Of a stretch of DNA of 64,000 nucleotides, positions 1 through 11,685 are shown in pieces. The notes below the pieces were generated by a model. It worked only from the letters and a program-made list of their open reading frames with translations, did not search any database and was not told the DNA's origin. Source of the stretch: Corallococcus soli (GTDB lineage Bacteria > Myxococcota > Myxococcia > Myxococcales > Myxococcaceae); assembly GCF_014930455.1 (NCBI RefSeq), contig NZ_JAAIYO010000016.1, positions 1 to 64,000 of the forward strand, read 5' to 3'. Every line of letters begins with the position of its first letter. Position 1 is the stretch's first letter. A program made the position numbers and the translations under genes.

Positions 1-513
1 CTGCGACGCCAGGCGGAAAGCCCGGAGCACCGCCACCCCTCGCGCGAAGCTGGGGGACTGACGCGGCTGGTGAATGCTTCATGCAGCGTGCGTGCTGTGG
101 TGCCAACCAGGGCGCCATGTGCGTCCTGCGGCTCCCCACACCGCTGGCTGCGTCAGCGAACTTCTGATCGGAAAGGGCTGCGCTAGGCGGCATCGCGGGG
201 TTGGAAGCAACGCGGCTTCCTTCCTGGAAGGCTCCGGGAGCGCTGCTGGACCGCTGCGGAGGGCCTGTCGCGGGCCGGGAGGAACCCCCTGGATCATCGT
301 GTTTCGTCCAGGTTCGACGGCCCTGTGGCCTCCCTGGGGCGCCGGGTTGTGGCGGATGGTGGCCCTTGGGGGCCAAGTTCTCGGATTCCTTGGGGAATCG
401 CGTCATCGTGGATGTTTGACCGCCGTTGCCGCAGGATCTAGAGTCTCTTCTCCCCCCGGTCTGCGCACCGCCTGCCGCGGTCCGTACTCGCCGGCGCCGG
501 GCAGCCCCGCGAG
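1..513. other. Upstream region, no supported gene
   Basis: About 510 bases precede the first recognised gene. Frames here have poor codon structure and none resembles a known family. A frame that stops near position 58 could be the last codons of a gene lying outside the window, but this cannot be decided. Two small hairpins are visible (GGAAGC/GCTTCC near 200-217 and GGCCC/GGGCC at 361-374). The promoter and leader of the downstream kinase gene probably lie here, but I see no clear -35/-10 pair. Confidence 0.4.
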
Positions 514-3258
514 ATGAAGAAGCCGACCTTCTTTGGGAAGTACCTGCTCCTTGAGCGCATCAACGTCGGCGGCATGGCCGAGGTCTTCATTGCGAAGGCC
601 TTCGGCGTCGAGGGCTTCGAGCGCATCCTGGCCATCAAGAAGATCCTCCCGACGATGGCCGAGGATGACGAGTTCATCACGATGTTCATCGACGAGGCGC
701 GGATCAGCGTTCAGCTGAACCACGCCAATATCGTGCACATCCACGAGCTCGGAAAGCACGAGGACACCTACTTCATCGCGATGGAGTACGTGGCCGGCCG
801 CGATGTGCGCACGCTCTTGGAGCGCTATCGCCGCCGCAAGGAGATCATGCCCACCGCCCAGGCGGTGTTCATCGTCTCCAAGATGTGTGAGGGCCTGGAC
901 TACGCCCACCGCAAGAAGGACGCGCGTGGCCAGGACCTGGGCATCATCCACCGTGACGTCTCTCCCCAGAACATCCTCGTGTCCTACGAGGGCGAGACGA
1001 AGATCATCGACTTTGGCATCGCCAAGGCCGCCAACCGGTCGCAGAAGACGCAGGCCGGCATCCTCAAGGGGAAGTTCGGTTACATGAGCCCGGAGCAGGT
1101 CCGGGGCATGCCCATCGACCGCCGCAGCGACATCTTTGCCGTCGGCGTGCTGCTGTACGAAATGCTCACCGGCGAGAAGCTCTTCGTCGGCGAGTCGGAC
1201 TTCTCCACCCTGGAGAAGGTGCGCAACGCGGACATCCCGCTGCCTCGCGAGTTCAATCCGAACATCTCCGCGGGGTTGGAGAAGGTCGTCCTCAAGGCGC
1301 TCGCGCGCGAGCCCGAGGACCGCTACCAGTGGGCGTCGGACCTGCAGGAAGACCTGATGCGCTTCCTCCTCGCGGGGGACGCCATCTATTCATCGAAGCA
1401 CCTGTCCAGCTTCATGAAGGAGGCCTTCGCCGAGGACATGCTCCGCGAGGCGGAGAAGATGGAGCGCTATGCCTCCGTCGAGCGCCCGGACCAGATCGAA
1501 CACTCCGGGGTGACGGTCCCGCCTCCAGCGGCGCCCCGGCCGACTTCGCAGAAGCGGCCCCCCGCGGCTTCGTCCGCCGGGTCCCCTGCGGGACGCGCCT
1601 CGACGGCACCCGCGCAGCCCACGCCTGGCTACATTCCCCCGCCTACCGCCGAGGAGCTGGCGGAGATGGATGGCGCGGCGGACAAGACGCAGATCGTGGA
1701 CTCGACGCACACGTTCCGCGCGCCCGAAACCCGGATCGCCGACAGCAGCGTCGTGGTGGATGACAGCATCACGGGCCGCTCGGAAAACCCCATCGACCGG
1801 GCAGGACACCACACCAGCGCTTCACCTTTCGGGCGTGATGAGGGGCCCCGGGGCAAGAACAAGAGCGGCCCCAAGTCCCAGGTCATCATCGGGGATGAGG
1901 GCGGCGAGGCCTACGGCGGCGCCACGATGATTGGACCGGCTCCGACCGCGCCGCCCGCTCGTGCTCGCGGTGGATCCGCCGCGCCGGTGTTGGATCCTGA
2001 GGAAGAGGAGACCACGGGCAACATCACCGTCCCGGTGGGCTCCCGCCACAAAGGGTTGCGCCCGCAGGCCGAGGCGGACGACGCCTACGATGACCCGGCG
2101 GATGAGTTCGAGCATCAGGACCAGGACGCCTACGACAACGAGGCGCAGGACTCCGACGACCCACGCTACGACGATGAGCCCGACGGTCCGGCCACCATCC
2201 CGCAGAAGGGGTCGAAGCCGCCCAAGGTGGCTCCGCCCGCCAAGGCCGTGGCCAAGCCCAAACCCAAGCCCCAGGCGACGGGAGAGAAGAAGCCGATCCC
2301 CAAGCCCGCCATCATTGGTGCGGCCGCGCTGGTGGCCGTGCTGCTCGTCGGTGGCCTGGTGATGGCGGTTGGTGGCTCTTCCACGGGGTACGTCAACTTC
2401 GTCGTGAGGCCCACGAACGCCACGGTCCTGGTGGACGGGCAACCCGTGAAGGCAAACGAGGTGGTGGAACTCTCCGAGGGCCTGCATCAGGTCAGCGCCT
2501 CCGCCCCGAACTTCAATCCCACGGAGCAGCAGGTCCAGGTCGTCGCAGGACAGGAGGCGAAAGTCGTCCCCCTGCTGCTGACGCCCAAGGTCGCGACCCC
2601 ACCTCCCGCGCCGCCCGTGGCGCCGCCGCCCGTGGCCGAGAACAATCCTCCGCCGACCACGCCCGACGCTCCCCCGGACAAGCCCGTCGCCCCGGCAGCC
2701 CCGAAGACCTTCACCGCCGTGTTTGAAGGCCAGGACGGAGCGGAGATCACCGTGGACGGCAAGGCCCTGGGGAAGGTTCCCGGGGTTCGGCTCTCCGACC
2801 TGGAGGTCGGCAAGACGTACACCTTCACGGCGAAGCGGGAGGGCTTCAAGCCCTTCACGGGTGACTTCAAGTCTTCTGGTGACGCCGAGGTGAAGGTCGC
2901 CGTCAAGCTGGAGGCCGTGCCGCAGCCGCCTCCTGATACGACACCCGCCCCGCCGAAGCAGCCGAAGCAGCCGAAGCCTACGCCCGTCGTCACCGCACCG
3001 CCGCCGAAGCCTCCCAAGCCGGCGCCGAGCAACGCGGTGGGGAAGTTCGCCTGCAGCACCTCCCCGGCCGGCGCTCAAATCTGGGTGGACGGGAAGAACA
3101 CGGGGCGGGTCAGTCCCGTCCCGTTGGGCAACCCGCTCAGCCTGCCCGTGGGCAAGCGCAAGGTCGTCTTCAAGCTCAACGGCAAGTCGACCAAGCCCCA
3201 GGTCGTCGTCATCGAAGAGGGGAACGTTGCGAAGCTGATCAACGTCCCCGTGAGCTGA
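514..3258 (+). CDS. Receptor-like serine/threonine protein kinase with PEGA repeats
   Basis: A eukaryotic-type Ser/Thr kinase of 914 residues. The kinase domain covers about residues 10-280, with a glycine-rich loop ending GGMAEV, ATP lysine K42, the HRDVSPQN catalytic loop (H146-R147-D148), DFG at 166-168 and GYMSPEQ in the activation region. A Pro/Asp/Glu-rich linker of about 300 residues follows, then one membrane segment near 600-621. The C-terminal part, presumably periplasmic, holds three PEGA-type repeats recognisable by VDG cores (VLVDGQP, ITVDGKA, IWVDGKN) separated by proline-rich spacers. Such proteins are abundant in myxobacteria and relay envelope or developmental signals by phosphorylation. 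The substrate is unknown. It is transcribed alone and a hairpin follows. Confidence 0.95.
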   Translation: MKKPTFFGKYLLLERINVGGMAEVFIAKAFGVEGFERILAIKKILPTMAEDDEFITMFIDEARISVQLNHANIVHIHELGKHEDTYFIAMEYVAGRDVRTLLERYRRRKEIMPTAQAVFIVSKMCEGLDYAHRKKDARGQDLGIIHRDVSPQNILVSYEGETKIIDFGIAKAANRSQKTQAGILKGKFGYMSPEQVRGMPIDRRSDIFAVGVLLYEMLTGEKLFVGESDFSTLEKVRNADIPLPREFNPNISAGLEKVVLKALAREPEDRYQWASDLQEDLMRFLLAGDAIYSSKHLSSFMKEAFAEDMLREAEKMERYASVERPDQIEHSGVTVPPPAAPRPTSQKRPPAASSAGSPAGRASTAPAQPTPGYIPPPTAEELAEMDGAADKTQIVDSTHTFRAPETRIADSSVVVDDSITGRSENPIDRAGHHTSASPFGRDEGPRGKNKSGPKSQVIIGDEGGEAYGGATMIGPAPTAPPARARGGSAAPVLDPEEEETTGNITVPVGSRHKGLRPQAEADDAYDDPADEFEHQDQDAYDNEAQDSDDPRYDDEPDGPATIPQKGSKPPKVAPPAKAVAKPKPKPQATGEKKPIPKPAIIGAAALVAVLLVGGLVMAVGGSSTGYVNFVVRPTNATVLVDGQPVKANEVVELSEGLHQVSASAPNFNPTEQQVQVVAGQEAKVVPLLLTPKVATPPPAPPVAPPPVAENNPPPTTPDAPPDKPVAPAAPKTFTAVFEGQDGAEITVDGKALGKVPGVRLSDLEVGKTYTFTAKREGFKPFTGDFKSSGDAEVKVAVKLEAVPQPPPDTTPAPPKQPKQPKPTPVVTAPPPKPPKPAPSNAVGKFACSTSPAGAQIWVDGKNTGRVSPVPLGNPLSLPVGKRKVVFKLNGKSTKPQVVVIEEGNVAKLINVPVS

Positions 3259-3274
3259 ACGGGGGCGACCGACC

Positions 3275-3295
3275 AGAGGGCATGTTGAGCCCTCT
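3275..3295 (+). terminator. Hairpin after the kinase gene
   Basis: The 7-bp perfect stem AGAGGGC/GCCCTCT with a 7-base loop lies 17 bases after the kinase stop codon. No T-tract follows, so it may be only a weak or transcript-stabilising hairpin. Confidence 0.4.
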
Positions 3296-3374
3296 GCGAT
3301 TGTTGAGCAGGGATGTTGGGGGGCGGGCTATGACGCCTCGCCGCAGACGCTCCATCCGTTGAGGTGATGTGTCC

Positions 3375-4745
3375 ATGAACACGACGTCCACTCGAGGCAA
3401 GCCCGACGCTGGCCCCGCGCAGCAGCCATTCACCTATCCGCTCCGCAAGGAGTTCGTGGAGCCCGATTGGCGGCGCATCCCGGGCTTCAAGGACGTCACG
3501 CAGGCGGAGTGGGAAAGCTCTGTCTGGCAGCGCAAGCACACCGTGAAGAACCTGCGGGAGCTGAAGGCGACGCTCGGGTCGCTGCTGCCGGATGACCTGG
3601 CGATGAGCATGGAGCTGGACCAGAAGGAGCGGGCGACGATGTCCATCCTCGTCCCTCCCCAGATGCTCAACACCATGAGCCTGGAGGACCTGTGGCAGGA
3701 CCCCGTCCGCCGGTACATGCTGCCGGCGCTCGCGGATCGCCGCACCGACTGGGCCAACCACCCGCGCGCCAGCCGTGACAGCCTCCACGAGGCGGACATG
3801 TGGGTCGTCGAGGGCCTGACGCACCGCTATCCCACCAAGGTGCTGGCGGAGATGCTGCCCACCTGCCCGCAGTACTGCGGCCACTGCACCCGCATGGACC
3901 TGGTCGGCAACGACGTGCCCCAGGTGGCCAAGCACAAGTTCGCGACGGGCCAGAAGGAGCGCTACGAGCAGATGCTGGACTACCTGCGCCGCACGCCCAC
4001 CGTGCGCGACGTGGTGGTGTCCGGCGGCGACATCGCGAACCTGCCCATCCAGGCGCTGGAGCCGTTCGTCAGCGCGCTGATGGACATTCCGAACATCCGG
4101 GACATCCGGCTCGCCAGCAAGGGGCTGATGGCCCTACCGCAGCACTTCCTCCAGGACAGCGTCCTGCAGGGGCTGGACCGGCTGGCGAAGAAGGCCGTCG
4201 AGCGCGGCGTGGACCTGGCGTTGCACACCCACGTCAACCACGCGCAGCAGCTGACGCCGTTGGTGGGCAAGGCGGTGCGCAAGCTGCTCGACATGGGCTT
4301 CCGGGACGTGCGCAATCAGGGCGTGTTGCTGCGCGGCGTGAACGACAGCTCCAAGGCCCTGTTGGACCTGTGCTTCACGCTGCTCGATCACGCGAAGATC
4401 CTGCCGTACTACTTCTACATGTGCGACATGATCCCCAACAGCGAGCACTGGCGGCTGTCGGTGGCGCAGGCGCAGAAGCTCCAGCACGACATCATGGGCT
4501 ACATGCCGGGCTTCGCCACGCCGCGCATCGTCTGTGACGTGCCGTTCGTGGGCAAGCGCTGGATCCACCAGGTGGCCGAGTACGACCGCGAGCGCGGCAT
4601 CTCCTACTGGACCAAGAACTACCGCACGAGCGTCGAAGCGAATGACGCAGAGGCGCTTGAGCGCAAGTACGAGTACTACGATCCCATCGACACGCTGCCG
4701 GAGTCCGGTCAGGCGTGGTGGCGGGAGCAGCCGAAGGCCGCGTGA
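3375..4745 (+). CDS. KamA-family radical SAM protein (lysine 2,3-aminomutase-like), first copy
   Basis: A 456-residue radical SAM enzyme related to lysine 2,3-aminomutase, which moves an alpha-amino group to the beta carbon using PLP, a [4Fe-4S] cluster and S-adenosylmethionine. The cluster motif CPQYCGHC places the three cysteines at 164, 168 and 171. The acidic YYFYMCD motif matches a substrate-binding Asp of true aminomutases. The PLP-lysine loop is changed: the usual PGGGGK reads PFVGK, with the lysine near 394 kept. An in-frame GTG at 3369 is an alternative start. Its stop overlaps the ATG of the next gene by one base, so the two KamA proteins are translationally coupled. The substrate cannot be assigned; arginine, glutamate or a modified lysine are alternatives. 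Confidence 0.85.
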   Translation: MNTTSTRGKPDAGPAQQPFTYPLRKEFVEPDWRRIPGFKDVTQAEWESSVWQRKHTVKNLRELKATLGSLLPDDLAMSMELDQKERATMSILVPPQMLNTMSLEDLWQDPVRRYMLPALADRRTDWANHPRASRDSLHEADMWVVEGLTHRYPTKVLAEMLPTCPQYCGHCTRMDLVGNDVPQVAKHKFATGQKERYEQMLDYLRRTPTVRDVVVSGGDIANLPIQALEPFVSALMDIPNIRDIRLASKGLMALPQHFLQDSVLQGLDRLAKKAVERGVDLALHTHVNHAQQLTPLVGKAVRKLLDMGFRDVRNQGVLLRGVNDSSKALLDLCFTLLDHAKILPYYFYMCDMIPNSEHWRLSVAQAQKLQHDIMGYMPGFATPRIVCDVPFVGKRWIHQVAEYDRERGISYWTKNYRTSVEANDAEALERKYEYYDPIDTLPESGQAWWREQPKAA

Positions 4746-5977
4746 TGGATTCCTCCGTCGGCGCGGCGCCGCCCGTGTTCGCGCGCCCTTCGGTCAGTGC
4801 CGAAGGGCGCGCCCGGTTGTTCCCCTCCGCGACGGATGCGGAGTGGGGTGATTGGCGCTGGCAGCAGCGGCATGCGGTGCGCAACCTGGAGCAACTCGAG
4901 CGCTACGTGCGCTTGACCCCCGACGAGCGCGCCGGCGTGCAGGAGACGTCCTCGCTGTTCCGCGTGGGGATCAGCCCCTATTACCTGTCGCTCATCGATC
5001 CGGATCATGCGTCGTGTCCGGTGCGCATGCAGTCCATCCCCGTGCGGGCCGAGGCCCGCGTGCGGCCCGGTGAGCTGGAGGATCCGCTTGGCGAGGACAA
5101 GACCCGCCCGGAGGAGTGCATCGTCCACAAGTATCCGGACCGGGTGCTGTTCCTGGCCATCGATACGTGTTCGGTCTACTGCCGCCACTGCACCCGGCGC
5201 CGCATCACCAAGGGCGGCGAGGCGGAGCTGACCAAGGACCAGATGCGCCGGGGCATCGATTACGTGCGCAACCACCCCGAGGTGCGCGACGTGCTCATCT
5301 CCGGAGGGGATCCGTTCCTGCTGGGGGAAGAGCGGCTGGAGTCGTTGCTCGGGCCGTTGAGCGAGATTCCGCATGTGGAGATGATCCGCATCGGGACGCG
5401 GGTGCCAGTGGTGCTGCCCATGCGGGTGACGGATTCGCTCGCGCGCCTGCTTCGCCGCCATGCGCCCGTCTATGTCATCACCCACTTCAACCACCCCAAG
5501 GAAGTGACTCCCGAGGCCCGGGAGGCGTGCGAGCGGCTGGTGGACCATGGCGTGCCCGTGGAGAACCAGGCCGTGTTGATGCGGCAGCTCAATTCGGATG
5601 CGCGGATCATCAAGGAGCTGTCCCACAAGCTCCTGCGCAGCCGCGTGCGGCCCTACTACCTGCACCAGATGGACGTCGCCGAAGGGTGCGAGCACCTGCG
5701 CACGCCCATCGCCAAGGGGTTGGAGATCCTCCAGCAGCTTCGCGGGCACACCACCGGGCTGGCCGTGCCGCACCTGGCGGTGGACCTTCCGGGCGGGGGC
5801 GGGAAGGTCACCCTTCAGCCCGACTACGTCATCGAGCGCGGCCAGCGGGAGACCCTGTTCCGCAACTACAAGGGCGAGACGTACGCCTACCCCGAACCGG
5901 AGGAGACCGACTGCTCCTGTCCGTACGACGAGGTGTGGCAGGCCCGTTCGCGGGAGCTGGCTTCGCAGGGCCGCTGA
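4745..5977 (+). CDS. KamA-family radical SAM protein, second copy
   Basis: A 410-residue paralog of the preceding gene, with ATG overlapping its stop codon (TGATG). It keeps the radical SAM motif CSVYCRHC (C142, C146, C149), the lysine-aminomutase-like LRTPIAKG segment and the canonical PLP loop PGGGGK (K354). An upstream in-frame GTG at 4715 would overlap the first gene by about 30 bases and is less likely. The tight coupling suggests that the two proteins form a hetero-oligomer or act in sequence. Beta-lysine or beta-glutamate type products serve elsewhere as osmolytes or natural-product units; that is inference here. A hairpin lies between this gene and the convergent secreted-protein gene. 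Confidence 0.88.
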   Translation: MDSSVGAAPPVFARPSVSAEGRARLFPSATDAEWGDWRWQQRHAVRNLEQLERYVRLTPDERAGVQETSSLFRVGISPYYLSLIDPDHASCPVRMQSIPVRAEARVRPGELEDPLGEDKTRPEECIVHKYPDRVLFLAIDTCSVYCRHCTRRRITKGGEAELTKDQMRRGIDYVRNHPEVRDVLISGGDPFLLGEERLESLLGPLSEIPHVEMIRIGTRVPVVLPMRVTDSLARLLRRHAPVYVITHFNHPKEVTPEAREACERLVDHGVPVENQAVLMRQLNSDARIIKELSHKLLRSRVRPYYLHQMDVAEGCEHLRTPIAKGLEILQQLRGHTTGLAVPHLAVDLPGGGGKVTLQPDYVIERGQRETLFRNYKGETYAYPEPEETDCSCPYDEVWQARSRELASQGR

Positions 5978-5992
5978 GGTCCGTGCCTGTTT

Positions 5993-6019
5993 GGCCCGCG
6001 TGCTTCGTTCACGCGGGCT
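5993..6019. terminator. Hairpin between convergent genes
   Basis: The perfect 9-bp stem GCCCGCGTG/CACGCGGGC with a 7-base loop lies between the stop codons of two convergent genes. It has no clear T-tract on either strand and probably acts as a weak bidirectional end. Confidence 0.5.
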
Positions 6020-6040
6020 GAGCAGGAGGCGTCGGGCGTG

Positions 6041-6622
6041 CTACTGACCGCGACGGGCGGACTTCGACGCCTTCCGGCCAGGTGAGGCCGGCGCGGCGGC
6101 CGCCGCACCCCCGACGTCCACGGGCGGCCCGGACTCCAGGTTGGCGTCGACGTCGACGGAGACCTCCGCTCCCTCCGCGGATTCCAGCTCCACGGGCTCC
6201 GCGTCGCTGAAGCCCTGCTGGATGTGGACCTCCTGGTCACCGGCGGCGCGCTTCTTCTCCTCGGCTTCCTGGTCGGCCTTGGCCTTGTCCTCGAGGCGCT
6301 TGTCCTCGTTGGCGGCGCGGGCGTTGTCTTCGGGCGACATCCTCGCGGTGTAGCCGGCGTACTCCTTCGCGGAGATGCCGTGCTTCTCCATGACCTTGGC
6401 GGCTTCCGCCTGCTGATCGCGGATCGACTGTCCGCGCTCCGCGTTGCTCATCTCCGACGGCTTCCGGTTGCCGTAGGTCGCTTCCACCTTCGTCTGTGCC
6501 GCGGCTTCGTCACGACGGATGGCCGCCACCTTCTCGGGCGACAGGCCCTCGTCTTCCGCGAGGACGGGCGTTGCCAGCAGGAGCGACGAAGCAGCGAGCA
6601 ACAGGGAGAGGCGGGTGGTCAT
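6041..6622 (-). CDS. Secreted, charged coiled-coil hypothetical protein
   Basis: A 193-residue protein that I do not recognise. It starts with a clear Sec signal peptide (hydrophobic core LSLLLAASSLLLATPVLA, likely cut after VLA). The mature part is highly charged, with an Ala/Glu/Lys-rich stretch (about residues 95-140) of heptad character. An acidic segment follows, then a basic Lys/Arg tail. This composition suggests a periplasmic protein that interacts with the cell wall or with another protein. It stands alone, convergent with the KamA pair and next to another small envelope gene on the same strand. Confidence 0.75.
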   Translation of the reverse strand: MTTRLSLLLAASSLLLATPVLAEDEGLSPEKVAAIRRDEAAAQTKVEATYGNRKPSEMSNAERGQSIRDQQAEAAKVMEKHGISAKEYAGYTARMSPEDNARAANEDKRLEDKAKADQEAEEKKRAAGDQEVHIQQGFSDAEPVELESAEGAEVSVDVDANLESGPPVDVGGAAAAAPASPGRKASKSARRGQ

Positions 6623-6718
6623 GGCGAGGCTCCTGAGTCGGACCCATCATAGGCATGGAGCCACGGGGGACGCATGGGCGAGCGTCTCCCGGTGGGCGGT
6701 TCCATCGCGTCCGGGGGC

Positions 6719-7054
6719 TCAGCCGCCCTGACACCGCGCGCAGCCGTCTCCCGCGCCCGCGCATTGCTCCCGCGCCTGTGCGCAGCGGGGCGGCAGGTCG
6801 TCGCGATCCGTGTTCCGGTCCACGAGGCCGCAGAGCTGTTCGGCCGTGGCACAGGTCTTCGCGGAGACGTCGCATTGCTCCGCGCAGTCCAGGTCATCCT
6901 GCTGCTCGCGGGCCCGGAGTTCATCCAGTCGCGCCGTGGCTCCGTCGATGGCCGCGTCGTCGTCCCCGGCCACCCGGGTGTCCACGTGCTTCGCGCAGCC
7001 CGCCCACCCGATTCCCACGACCAGGATTGCCAACCACGATCCGGTTGCTCGCAT
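6719..7054 (-). CDS. Small Cys-rich lipoprotein
   Basis: A 111-residue protein with an N-terminal hydrophobic segment ending in the lipobox WAGC, so it should be lipidated at Cys20. The mature part contains a charged helix (about 30-55) followed by a cysteine-rich tail with at least eight Cys, which suggests disulfide bonds in the periplasm. No known domain is recognised. It sits upstream of, and on the same strand as, the secreted coiled-coil gene, separated by about 95 bases, so they could share a transcript. Confidence 0.7.
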   Translation of the reverse strand: MRATGSWLAILVVGIGWAGCAKHVDTRVAGDDDAAIDGATARLDELRAREQQDDLDCAEQCDVSAKTCATAEQLCGLVDRNTDRDDLPPRCAQAREQCAGAGDGCARCQGG

Positions 7055-7367
7055 GCCCTACCCATATGCGTCCGCTCCCGGCGCCGTCCAGCCACCGGGG
7101 CGCTCATGCTGGGCCCACCCACGGCCCAGGGGCCCCAGGGTATTCCCGGCCAGGTCCTGCTCCCTGACGACTCGGACGGGTCGACAACGGGCCCATGTGG
7201 AGCATGGCGGTTGGGATGGGCCGGTACGGGGCAAGACGGCAGTTGGGCCCGGCCGGCAACGATCCGGTCGGGGGAGCGGTGGGGGCTCTCCTTGTCACCC
7301 TGACGTCCACGGGGGGCCTGTCGACGCCCTGGCTTGCCGTGGCCCTGGGGCTGTCGCTCCCGGTGGG
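7055..7367. other. Intergenic stretch, nothing convincing
   Basis: This stretch of 313 bases lies between two minus-strand genes. Open frames exist on both strands, but their codon third positions and composition do not support a gene. The promoter of the small Cys-rich lipoprotein probably lies at the left edge. Confidence 0.35.
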
Positions 7368-7937
7368 TCAGCGGCGCTCCGGGGAGCGCATGCGGCGTTC
7401 GGGCCGGGGTTCCGGGTCCGGAGGACGGGTCCAGTACAGCCAGGCGGTCAGGGCGAGGAGCGCGGCCACGGCCAGCCTCCGCAGCCACTCCTCCCGGGCC
7501 CTTCCAGGTGAGTCCGCGTCCGCCCTCGCGGCCTGCTCCAGCGCGGTTTCCATCTGGGGGCCCAGCTCCTGCAAACGCCGGCACACCTGGGCCACGGGGG
7601 CCAGGGCCACTGGCACCGGGGCGCTGTCCTTCTCAAGGGCCGCGGCCAGCATGCGTTCCCAGGCAGCGGCTTCCTCCGCTCCCTCCGGTTCTCTCGCGGG
7701 CGGGGCCGCGCGTCGGGCCAGCGCCACGCCAGCGCGCAACAGCAGCACCGAGAAGGCTTCCGTGGAGATTCCATACCAGGTCGCGCACTCGGCGAGCGAG
7801 CGCCGCTCGACGAGACGGCGGATCAACACGGCGGCCATGCGCGGCTCCAATCCACGGAGGGCCGTGCCGAGGGCTTCGGTGGACAGGCGGGAGGCGTCAG
7901 GTCCGGAGGCGGTCACTCGGCGTCCATTCTGCGGCAT
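7368..7937 (-). CDS. Helix-turn-helix protein with C-terminal membrane anchor
   Basis: A 189-residue protein. Residues about 25-75 (LEPRMAAVLIRRLVERRSLA... followed by SVLLLRAGVALARR) have the spacing of a sigma-factor region 4 or related HTH: a conserved leucine-rich first helix, AECA, then a recognition-like helix ending RAG. Near the C-terminus a single hydrophobic segment (LAVAALLALTAWLYW) precedes a short Arg/Pro-rich tail. This suggests a membrane-tethered regulator or anti-sigma-like protein, but no sigma region 2 is present and the family is not recognised. It is divergent from the SpoIID-like gene across 139 bases. Longer in-frame starts overlap that gene and were rejected. Confidence 0.6.
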   Translation of the reverse strand: MPQNGRRVTASGPDASRLSTEALGTALRGLEPRMAAVLIRRLVERRSLAECATWYGISTEAFSVLLLRAGVALARRAAPPAREPEGAEEAAAWERMLAAALEKDSAPVPVALAPVAQVCRRLQELGPQMETALEQAARADADSPGRAREEWLRRLAVAALLALTAWLYWTRPPDPEPRPERRMRSPERR

Positions 7938-8076
7938 CCGCCTGGGGTTTTCGCGGGCCTCGGCGGCCACTCGGCGGCGATGGGGCGATTCGCCCCTGGG
8001 TGGCGGTTCCCCCGCGTGGCCCCTTGGGTCGGTTGATTTCTTGAGGCGGATCGCCACGCCCCTACACTGTTCAACC

Positions 8077-9183
8077 ATGTTGCAACGTGTGGCACTGCTG
8101 CTGCTCCTGCTCGCCTCGTCGCGGGCGTTCGCCGTGGAGACGATGCGCATTGCCATGGATGACCCCGGGAACGAGGTCCGCGTGAGCGGTCGCGGCCTTG
8201 GCTTCGGACCCGATGCGGAGGATGGGACCTTCGTGGCCATTGGCGCGGGACAGGCCACCGTGCGCCGTCGGAGCGGGCGGCTGGAGGTCAATGGGGCCCC
8301 CGTGCTGGGTGACGCCGTCCGCTTTCGCGGGGGACTGGCCGCCCTGGACGCGGGCGGACCTGGCAACGAGCCCCTCAAGGCCGGCAGCTCGCAGGTGCGC
8401 GGCGACGTCGTCGTCCGCCTCTTCCGCGACAGCCTCCAGCTCATCAACGTCATCCCCCTGGAGGACTACCTGGCGGCGGTGCTCGGCAGCGAGATGCCGG
8501 TGTCCTTCCCCCTGGAGGCCCTCAAGGCCCAGGCCGTCGCGGCTCGCACCTACGCGTTGCAGAAGAAGCTGGATGCGTACGGCGCCGCCTTCCACATGGG
8601 CAGCAGCGTGCTCCATCAGGTGTACGGCGGCGTCAATCGCGAGGACGTCAAGACGCGCGCCGCGGTCGAGGCCACCCGCGGGGAGGTGCTGACGTACGAC
8701 CTGGCCCCCATCGAGGCGTACTTCCACGCCTCCTGCGGCGGCCACACCGAATCCGGCCAGGACGCGCTCGGACGGAACCTGCCCTACCTCAAGCCCGTCG
8801 ACTGCCCGTGCGGCAAGCTGCCCGCCAGCCGCTGGTCCGCGACCCTCTCCGAGGGCGAGCTGCGCAAGGCCCTGAAGTCCTCTCCCGACGGCATGCGCGT
8901 CACCGGCCGCACCGCCACGCGCCGGGTCACGCGCGTGACGCTCGCGGATGGCTCCTCCGTGGACGGCGTGCAGTTCCGGCGCAGGCTGGGCTACACGCGG
9001 CTCAAGAGCCTGGACTTCGAGGTGGAGGCCTCCAGCAAGGGCTACTTGTTCACCGGGCGCGGCTACGGCCACGGCGCGGGCCTCTGCCAGTGGGGCGCCA
9101 AGGCGCTCGCCGACAAGGGCAAGGGGTATCGGGAGATCCTCTCGCACTACTACCCGGGCGCCGAGTTCCAGCAGCTCTACTGA
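8077..9183 (+). CDS. SpoIID/LytB domain protein (peptidoglycan-active)
   Basis: A 368-residue exported protein with a signal peptide (LLLLLLASSRAFAVE). From about residue 110 it matches the SpoIID/LytB domain: YLAAVLGSEMPVSFPLEALKAQAVAARTYA, then HASCGGHTE, then GYGHGAGLCQWGAKALA near the end. SpoIID of Bacillus is a lytic transglycosylase acting on denuded glycan strands, with a catalytic Glu in a segment equivalent to GSEMP. The protein here probably acts on peptidoglycan in the periplasm. The ATG at 8077 is chosen because it begins the signal peptide; the frame is open further upstream without coding character. The gene ends 63 bases before queA. Confidence 0.88.
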   Translation: MLQRVALLLLLLASSRAFAVETMRIAMDDPGNEVRVSGRGLGFGPDAEDGTFVAIGAGQATVRRRSGRLEVNGAPVLGDAVRFRGGLAALDAGGPGNEPLKAGSSQVRGDVVVRLFRDSLQLINVIPLEDYLAAVLGSEMPVSFPLEALKAQAVAARTYALQKKLDAYGAAFHMGSSVLHQVYGGVNREDVKTRAAVEATRGEVLTYDLAPIEAYFHASCGGHTESGQDALGRNLPYLKPVDCPCGKLPASRWSATLSEGELRKALKSSPDGMRVTGRTATRRVTRVTLADGSSVDGVQFRRRLGYTRLKSLDFEVEASSKGYLFTGRGYGHGAGLCQWGAKALADKGKGYREILSHYYPGAEFQQLY

Positions 9184-9246
9184 ACTCCGTTGTCGCGCCC
9201 CGCATGGTTCCGCGTGGGCGCGGGGACTGCTACAAGCGCTGCCCCC

Positions 9247-11525
<2,279 letters not shown>

Positions 11526-11685
11526 GCGACCAACGGGATTGCCGCGCTTCCGGCGTTCACTTGCTCACATGGGGCGCCCTTGCTAAGAGGCCACCCTTTC
11601 GGATGTTTTGCCCCCACCCGCAGGACGGGGGCGGGCACACAGGCTTTCTGTTTCCGAATCCTCCCTTCAAACCACGAGGCCGTGA

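Noticed and set aside
7195-8076. Upstream extension of the SpoIID-like gene
   Set aside because: The frame is open but has low-complexity Ser/Ala/Arg composition and overlaps the divergent HTH gene. The signal peptide starts at ATG 8077.
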